Of a DNA stretch of 64,000 bases, positions 59,100 to 64,000 are shown one piece after another. Numbering within the stretch: position 1 is the first letter of the stretch; the number at the start of each line of letters is the position of its first letter. This DNA is from Propionibacteriaceae bacterium UBA6122 (GTDB lineage: Bacteria > Actinomycetota > Actinomycetes > Propionibacteriales > Propionibacteriaceae). Both the position numbers and the translations under genes were made by a program. Below the pieces are notes generated by a model, which searched no databases, was not told the origin of the DNA, and worked only from the letters and a program-made list of their open reading frames with translations. The stretch covers positions 76,018-140,017 of the forward strand of contig DIVW01000023.1 in the NCBI GenBank assembly GCA_002428365.1, read 5' to 3'.

Positions 59100-62000
59100 T
59101 TGACTAGGGGTATTGCGTCGCGTCTTGGCCGATTGGTGCCGTTGGCACTGGTCGGTGGTTTGGTGATCGTCCTGGCCTCTTATGCGGCATTGGCGATCGG
59201 CTTTCCGGTGCGTCAGTTGGACCTGAACGACACTGGCATCTGGGTCTCCAACGACAACGCCGGCCAATTCGGGCGGGTGAACAAGGCGGCCCGAGCCCTC
59301 GATTCGCGAGTCTCCCCGCCCGGCGTGCGGGTGGCGCGCTATCAGCTCGACATCATCCAGGACGGCAACCTGGCTTTGGGCTGGGATCAGTCCAATTCGA
59401 CTCTGACTGCGATCGATACCGCCCTCGGTCAGCCCCTGGCTGATCGCGCGGTTGGCCTGGACGCTTCGAATTCCGTAGTAGCCAACGGTGGCACGCTCGC
59501 AGTGATGGACCGTAGCGGACGAGTCTGGGCTACCCGCTACGACCGTCTTGCCGGGGTGGTCGACCTGGCCGCGCTGGCTGGCTCCAACCCGCCGCTGGCC
59601 AGCCTCGGGTTGGCTCCCGATGTCGGGGTTGGCGGCGCCGCGCTGACAGTGAGCGCCGACGGGAAGATCTTCCTGGCTGGCATCAACGGGCGCCTGATCT
59701 CGATTGCGCCCAAAGACGACTTCTTCGCCGCTCCCGCCACCACCGACGGGTTGCCCAAGTTGCAGACGGTTGCCGTCACCGTGGTCGGCGATTCGCCAGT
59801 GCTGCTGGACGTTGCCGGTGGCCAGGCGGTGCTTCCGGGTGGACGGGTGGTGCCGCTGGACGGAGTGGACACCACTACCCGGCTGCAGCAGCCCGGCCCG
59901 GCCGCCGAAGCAGTGCTGGTGGCCACCACCAAGGGCTTGCTCCGGGTGAAACTGGACTCAGCTCAAGTGATCCCGGTCCACACCGAGACCGCTGGCGCCC
60001 CAGCCAGCCCGGTGCGGCTGGGCGGTTGTGATTTCGGCGCCTGGGCTGGCATTGGCCGAGTGGTGCGCTCCTGCGACGGCGGTGCGGTGGAGCCGCAGCT
60101 GGTTGAGGGCGGCCTGGACCGTCCGGCTTTTCGGCAGAACCACGGTCTGATCCTGTTGAACGATCAGACTGACGGCACCACCTACGACCTGGACACGCGT
60201 AGCAGCATCGATTGGCCGCAACCCAAGCCGCCGGTGGAGCAGCAGGAGAAGGAGAAGGAGGCCGGGGCTGATACCCAGCCGAAGCCGAAGGCCAATGACG
60301 ACAATCTGTGGGCCCGGGAAGACCGCACCACGGTGTTGCACGTCCTCGACAATGACACCGACACTGTCGGCGGCGTGCTGACGATTCAGTCGATCGAACC
60401 GCGGCAGGTGCCACAGGGCACCGAGTTGGAGGTCTCGCCCGACGGGCAGACAGTGAAGTTGTTCCTGCCCGAAGGCGCCTCGACGGTGGCCTTCGATTAC
60501 ACCGTCTCTGATGGCAGTGACACCGACACCGGCCACGTGGTGGTCAGCGAGGCTGGCGCCCGGCAGAGCCCGCCGACATTGCGACCCAACTACAGCGCGC
60601 CGCGCTACACCGTGCCCTCCTTCGGCACGCTCGCCATTCCGGTGGTCAGCGACTGGCGGGATCCCGAAGGCGACCCGGTGACGGTGATCGGCGCCAAAGC
60701 CGGCGACGGCACGGTCGTCCCGGTGACCCCGGACGGGCAGCTGAGCTTCACTGCCGAAGAGGTCGAGGAAGACCAGGATCAGACCCTCAGCTATGAGGTG
60801 ACCGACGGTGCCGACACCAAAGCGGTGCGCAGCACGTTGAAGGTTCGGGTGCTGGGCAAGAAGTCGACCACCACGGTCTCGCCAGTGGCTCAGCCCGATT
60901 CGGCTCGTGGTGAGGTGGGCAAGCCGATCGCGGTCTTCCCGTTGAACAACGACACCCCCGGTGCCGATCCGCGCAACTTGAACGCCAAGCTCACGCTGTC
61001 GGGGCAGATCACCCAGAAGGCCCATCTCAAAGTGACCACCGATGAGAAATCGGGACGGATCACCGTGATCGCCGATCAGGAGGGGCCCTACTTCCTGGAG
61101 TATTCGGTCAGCTTCGGCAACTCCGCGCCAGCCAAGGGATCACTGCGCGTTGATGCGCTCGCCGCTGGCAAGGCCTCCGGCCCAGTGGCGATGCCCGATC
61201 AGGCGGCGATGCGGGGGGTCAACCCGGTCCTGATCGACGTGCTGGCTAACGACTACGACCCGGCTGGGAATCTGCTCACCGTGCAGGCTGCTGCCGCCGG
61301 CTCGGGAGCGCGGCTGCAGGTGCAGGTGGTCCAGGGCCGCTGGCTGCGGATTCTTGGCGGCGATCAGCGAGCTAGTGGCACCGCCCAAGTGGTGCACTAC
61401 ACAGTCACCAATGGGTCGCAATCTGCCGAAGGCGACGTCCTGGTGACTCAGCTCGACCCGATCGAGCAGGACGTCGCACTGCCCCGCAAAGACACCGCGG
61501 TGGTGCGGGCCGGTGATTCGGTGCTGATCCCGGTGCTGACCAACGACTCCTCGCTTTCCGGGCAACCGTTGAAGCTGGTCACTGACGGGCTGGGCACCGA
61601 CGCCGACGGGAAGTTGACGGTGCTCGACCGCGCCAAGAAGGCCGACGAAGACCAAGGTGAGGCCGGATCGGCGTACGTCCGTGGCGATCAGATTCGCTAT
61701 GTGGCTCCGGCGACGGTGGCGGGTTCGCGCCAGGTGGTGATTCTTTACACCGCGCAGACTGCGGCCGGTGATGCCGCCGAAAGTCAGGTGGTGGTGACCA
61801 TCAAGCCTGAGCCGAGTGCGGATGATCCCGACGCCGCACCGGTGGCCAATACCGTGGAAATGCGGGTGGTCTCGGGCAGCCGGGTCAGGATTGCGATTCC
61901 CACCTCTGGTCAGGATCCCGACGGTGACACGGTGATCGTTACCGGCATCGCTTCGGCGCCCGAATTGGGCCGGGTGGTGGCGATTAGCCCCAACTCGATC

Positions 62001-64000
62001 ACCTATGAGGCTTATCCGACCGCCGGCCTGGTTGGCACCGACACCTTCCGCTATCAGGTGGCCGATAAGTACGGCCGCACTGGCATCGGCACCGTCCGGG
62101 TGGCGGTGGCCGAGCCTGGCCAAACCCAGCCGCCGGTGGCCATCGATGATGCGCTCACCACCAAACCTGGTGCTGAGGTGCAACTGAATCTGATGGCCAA
62201 CGACTTCATCGCTCGCGACGATGCGGCCACGGTGGTGCCGTTGAACCGCACCAACAATCCGGTGCCAGCCGATGCCAGTCTCAGCGGTGAGCAGGGGCCG
62301 CTGCAGGTGCGGGCCCCGGAACTGATCGAGCAGCCGGTGCTGGTGAACTACGCCTTGACCGGAAACGGCGGCACTGGCCCGGTGGCCACGGTGAAGATCA
62401 TGGCCAAGCAGGGCTTCAACAACCCGCCCACGGTGGTCGACCAGGTGGCCGAAATCGACGGCGCTAATGGCAAGGCCAACCTGCTCGGCGAAGCTTGGGA
62501 CGTGGACGGTCCGCTGACCGCGCTGAAACCCGCCTTGGCGGTGCCGGTCGAGGGAGCCAGCCTGGTCGGCGGTGAACTGCGGGTCCCGTTGCGGGAGCGT
62601 CCCCAGGTGATCCCCTACACCGTGACCGATTCTGGTGGCGCGGTGAGCGCTGCAGTGGTCTACGTCCCGGCGGCCGGGGCGGGCGCCCCCCAACTGAAGG
62701 TCGGCGCCAGCATTGAGCTAGCCAGCAACGCCACCGCCAGCTTCGGCATCGGCGATTACGTCGAATCTCCACGAAACAAGGCGGTCCGAATCGCCTCGGC
62801 CAAGGCCGAAACCGCGCCCGGGGAGTACCTCGACGGCAAGGTGGACGACTCCGGTCGATTCACCCTCACCTCCAAGAACAACTACGTCGGCCCGGCCTCG
62901 GTGACCCTGGACGTGATGGACGGGGCCTCGCAGACTGACGATGGTGTGCTGACTGCCACGGTAACCATTCCGGTGCAGGTCGGGGCGCCGACTCCGGTGC
63001 TGCGCTGCCCGGAGTTCACCCAAACCGTGGTGCAGGGTGGCGAGATCAAAAACCTCGATATCACCAGCCTGTGTCATGTGTGGAGCCCTGACCCCGAGTC
63101 ACTGGGCAGCCTGACCTATGCCGCCGCCTGGCAGCAGCCGATCGATCAGGTCAGCGCTACCGGTGGCGAGCACCGAGTGAAGCTCCAAGCCGCTGGCGGG
63201 GCCCCCGACGATGGCGAAGGGGTGCTGCGAATTGGTATCGAGGGCACGGCTGCGGCTACCGCCACGCTGCGGGTGAAGGTGATTCCGGCTGACGCACCGC
63301 AGCTGCGCTCGGTGAATCTGACCGACATCAAAGCTGGCACGCCGGTCACCGTGCCGATCTCACTGATTTCGCCGTTGTTGGATGCTCAGACCAGGGTGCT
63401 GGAGACCAAGCAGGCCAGCGGGGGCAAGGCGAGTGTCAACATTGATCAGGCTTCGGTGACGATCACGCCAGCCGCCGACACCTCCGGAAAGCTGGTGTTC
63501 AGGGTCAGGGCCACCGACTTGGCCGCCGATCCGGGTCGCGACACCCGTTGGGCCGAGGGCACCATCACTATGACGGTCTACTCCCGTCCCGATGCGCCAA
63601 GCGCGCCGCGCAACGGGCCCACCGTGCAATCACATGCCGCCACTTTGTCGTGGACGCCGCCGAATGCCAATGGTGCTGCGATCGACTCCTATCAGCTGAA
63701 GATCGCCAGCGGGCCGGGGAGCGGCCGGACGATCACCTGCCGCAGCGCGCCCTGCCAGGTCACCGGTTTGACCAACGGCGCCGCAGTCACCTTCCAGGTG
63801 CGCGCGCACAACAAGGCCGACTGGAGCGATTGGAGCCCGTCCTCGGCCCAAATCACCCCAGACGTCGCGCCGGGTGCGCCGGCCTGGGTGCAGGTCAGCG
63901 ACCCCCAGGATCATTCGGTGCTGGTCAGTTGGGGCAAGATCGCCAACGACGGCTCGGCCATCAAGGTGATTCACGTCACGGCGGCCGGTACGACGCAATC
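59100..64000 (+). CDS. Second giant surface protein, tandem paralogue (3' end outside window)
   Basis: At least 1633 residues, in frame to the last base. TTG 59100 with GGGGAG 7 bases upstream gives 'LTRGIASRLGRLVPLALVGG', a membrane helix, then 'VRQLDLNDTGIWVSND', nearly identical to the first paralogue. The same order follows: propeller-like head, acidic linker ('QQEKEKEAGAD', about 380), Ig-like units ('VLIDVLANDYDPAGN', 'VLIPVLTNDSSLSG') and Fn3 domains from about residue 1498. Rough visual identity is over half along the length. I sampled the frame at several places and saw no stop. The C-terminal domain is not visible. Confidence 0.85.
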   Translation, partial: MTRGIASRLGRLVPLALVGGLVIVLASYAALAIGFPVRQLDLNDTGIWVSNDNAGQFGRVNKAARALDSRVSPPGVRVARYQLDIIQDGNLALGWDQSNSTLTAIDTALGQPLADRAVGLDASNSVVANGGTLAVMDRSGRVWATRYDRLAGVVDLAALAGSNPPLASLGLAPDVGVGGAALTVSADGKIFLAGINGRLISIAPKDDFFAAPATTDGLPKLQTVAVTVVGDSPVLLDVAGGQAVLPGGRVVPLDGVDTTTRLQQPGPAAEAVLVATTKGLLRVKLDSAQVIPVHTETAGAPASPVRLGGCDFGAWAGIGRVVRSCDGGAVEPQLVEGGLDRPAFRQNHGLILLNDQTDGTTYDLDTRSSIDWPQPKPPVEQQEKEKEAGADTQPKPKANDDNLWAREDRTTVLHVLDNDTDTVGGVLTIQSIEPRQVPQGTELEVSPDGQTVKLFLPEGASTVAFDYTVSDGSDTDTGHVVVSEAGARQSPPTLRPNYSAPRYTVPSFGTLAIPVVSDWRDPEGDPVTVIGAKAGDGTVVPVTPDGQLSFTAEEVEEDQDQTLSYEVTDGADTKAVRSTLKVRVLGKKSTTTVSPVAQPDSARGEVGKPIAVFPLNNDTPGADPRNLNAKLTLSGQITQKAHLKVTTDEKSGRITVIADQEGPYFLEYSVSFGNSAPAKGSLRVDALAAGKASGPVAMPDQAAMRGVNPVLIDVLANDYDPAGNLLTVQAAAAGSGARLQVQVVQGRWLRILGGDQRASGTAQVVHYTVTNGSQSAEGDVLVTQLDPIEQDVALPRKDTAVVRAGDSVLIPVLTNDSSLSGQPLKLVTDGLGTDADGKLTVLDRAKKADEDQGEAGSAYVRGDQIRYVAPATVAGSRQVVILYTAQTAAGDAAESQVVVTIKPEPSADDPDAAPVANTVEMRVVSGSRVRIAIPTSGQDPDGDTVIVTGIASAPELGRVVAISPNSITYEAYPTAGLVGTDTFRYQVADKYGRTGIGTVRVAVAEPGQTQPPVAIDDALTTKPGAEVQLNLMANDFIARDDAATVVPLNRTNNPVPADASLSGEQGPLQVRAPELIEQPVLVNYALTGNGGTGPVATVKIMAKQGFNNPPTVVDQVAEIDGANGKANLLGEAWDVDGPLTALKPALAVPVEGASLVGGELRVPLRERPQVIPYTVTDSGGAVSAAVVYVPAAGAGAPQLKVGASIELASNATASFGIGDYVESPRNKAVRIASAKAETAPGEYLDGKVDDSGRFTLTSKNNYVGPASVTLDVMDGASQTDDGVLTATVTIPVQVGAPTPVLRCPEFTQTVVQGGEIKNLDITSLCHVWSPDPESLGSLTYAAAWQQPIDQVSATGGEHRVKLQAAGGAPDDGEGVLRIGIEGTAAATATLRVKVIPADAPQLRSVNLTDIKAGTPVTVPISLISPLLDAQTRVLETKQASGGKASVNIDQASVTITPAADTSGKLVFRVRATDLAADPGRDTRWAEGTITMTVYSRPDAPSAPRNGPTVQSHAATLSWTPPNANGAAIDSYQLKIASGPGSGRTITCRSAPCQVTGLTNGAAVTFQVRAHNKADWSDWSPSSAQITPDVAPGAPAWVQVSDPQDHSVLVSWGKIANDGSAIKVIHVTAAGTTQ

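Noticed and set aside
61140..62693. Minus-strand open frame of 517 codons opposite the second giant gene
   Set aside because: Low-complexity His/Arg/Gly composition and no start signal; the plus-strand frame is clearly homologous to the first giant protein.
1..64000. CRISPR arrays, tRNA or rRNA genes, prophage or complete insertion sequences
   Set aside because: No repeat-spacer series, no cloverleaf or rRNA sequence and no transposase or phage genes were recognised on reading both strands.

Overview
The window is GC-rich, tightly packed bacterial chromosome with many 4-bp ATGA overlaps and GTG/TTG starts. It is most likely from a high-GC actinobacterium, plausibly Propionibacteriales and facultatively or strictly anaerobic. 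The pointers are an operon laid out like Mycobacterium tuberculosis Rv0081-Rv0087, actinobacterial Zur boxes in front of zinc-free ribosomal protein paralogues, TANNNT -10 elements with leaderless genes, an Arr rifamycin ADP-ribosyltransferase and actinobacterial PP2C/FHA/Ser-Thr kinase genes. I see no tRNA, rRNA, CRISPR array, prophage or intact insertion sequence.

Layout. 1-3.9 kb: end of a sugar ABC importer (two permeases), an HSL-type esterase and a HTH regulator. 4.0-5.0 kb: an L,D-transpeptidase lipoprotein. 5.0-9.4 kb (minus strand): a beta-glucoside module, PTS EIIBCA, 6-phospho-beta-glucosidase (broken by one inserted base) and a LicT-type antiterminator, with a RAT/terminator pair in the leader. 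9.5-11.4 kb: serB and a DUF1345 membrane protein. 11.5-16.2 kb: an envelope-stress-like group of two DUF3060 lipoproteins, a DUF4190 protein, an OmpR/histidine kinase pair and PspC, flanked by two copies of a GCGAY triple direct repeat. 16.3-23.5 kb: NapH-like polyferredoxin, two TetR modules, nitroreductase and Fic. 23.6-31.0 kb: ArsR regulator plus a six-gene membrane oxidoreductase resembling group 4 hydrogenases, whose large subunit has lost three of the four Ni-Fe cysteines.

31-36.9 kb: VanZ-like protein, Arr, then a zinc-starvation regulon. Two Zur-box palindromes control an HU-like protein, zinc-free S14-L33-L28 (minus strand) and zinc-free L31-L36-CobW/Mrf-like-L32 (plus strand). PadR and DUF5808 genes follow. 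36.9-44.5 kb: a sugar catabolic locus with a phosphomannose-isomerase-like cupin, DeoR regulator, ABC importer, class II aldolase and ADP-dependent sugar kinase. 44.5-48.1 kb: a REP-like repeat, glycerate kinase and a DUF2339 membrane protein. 48.2-64 kb: PP2C phosphatase, FHA protein, Ser/Thr kinase and FHA-like protein in one overlapping operon, followed by two tandem giant membrane-anchored Ig-like/Fn3 paralogues. The second paralogue runs off the window end.

The strongest leads for undescribed biology are the phospho-signalling operon with its twin giant surface proteins and matched promoters, the hydrogenase-like complex without a Ni-Fe site, the HU protein and pseudo-GTPase in the zinc regulon, and the two-component regulon defined by an 11-bp-periodic triple repeat.
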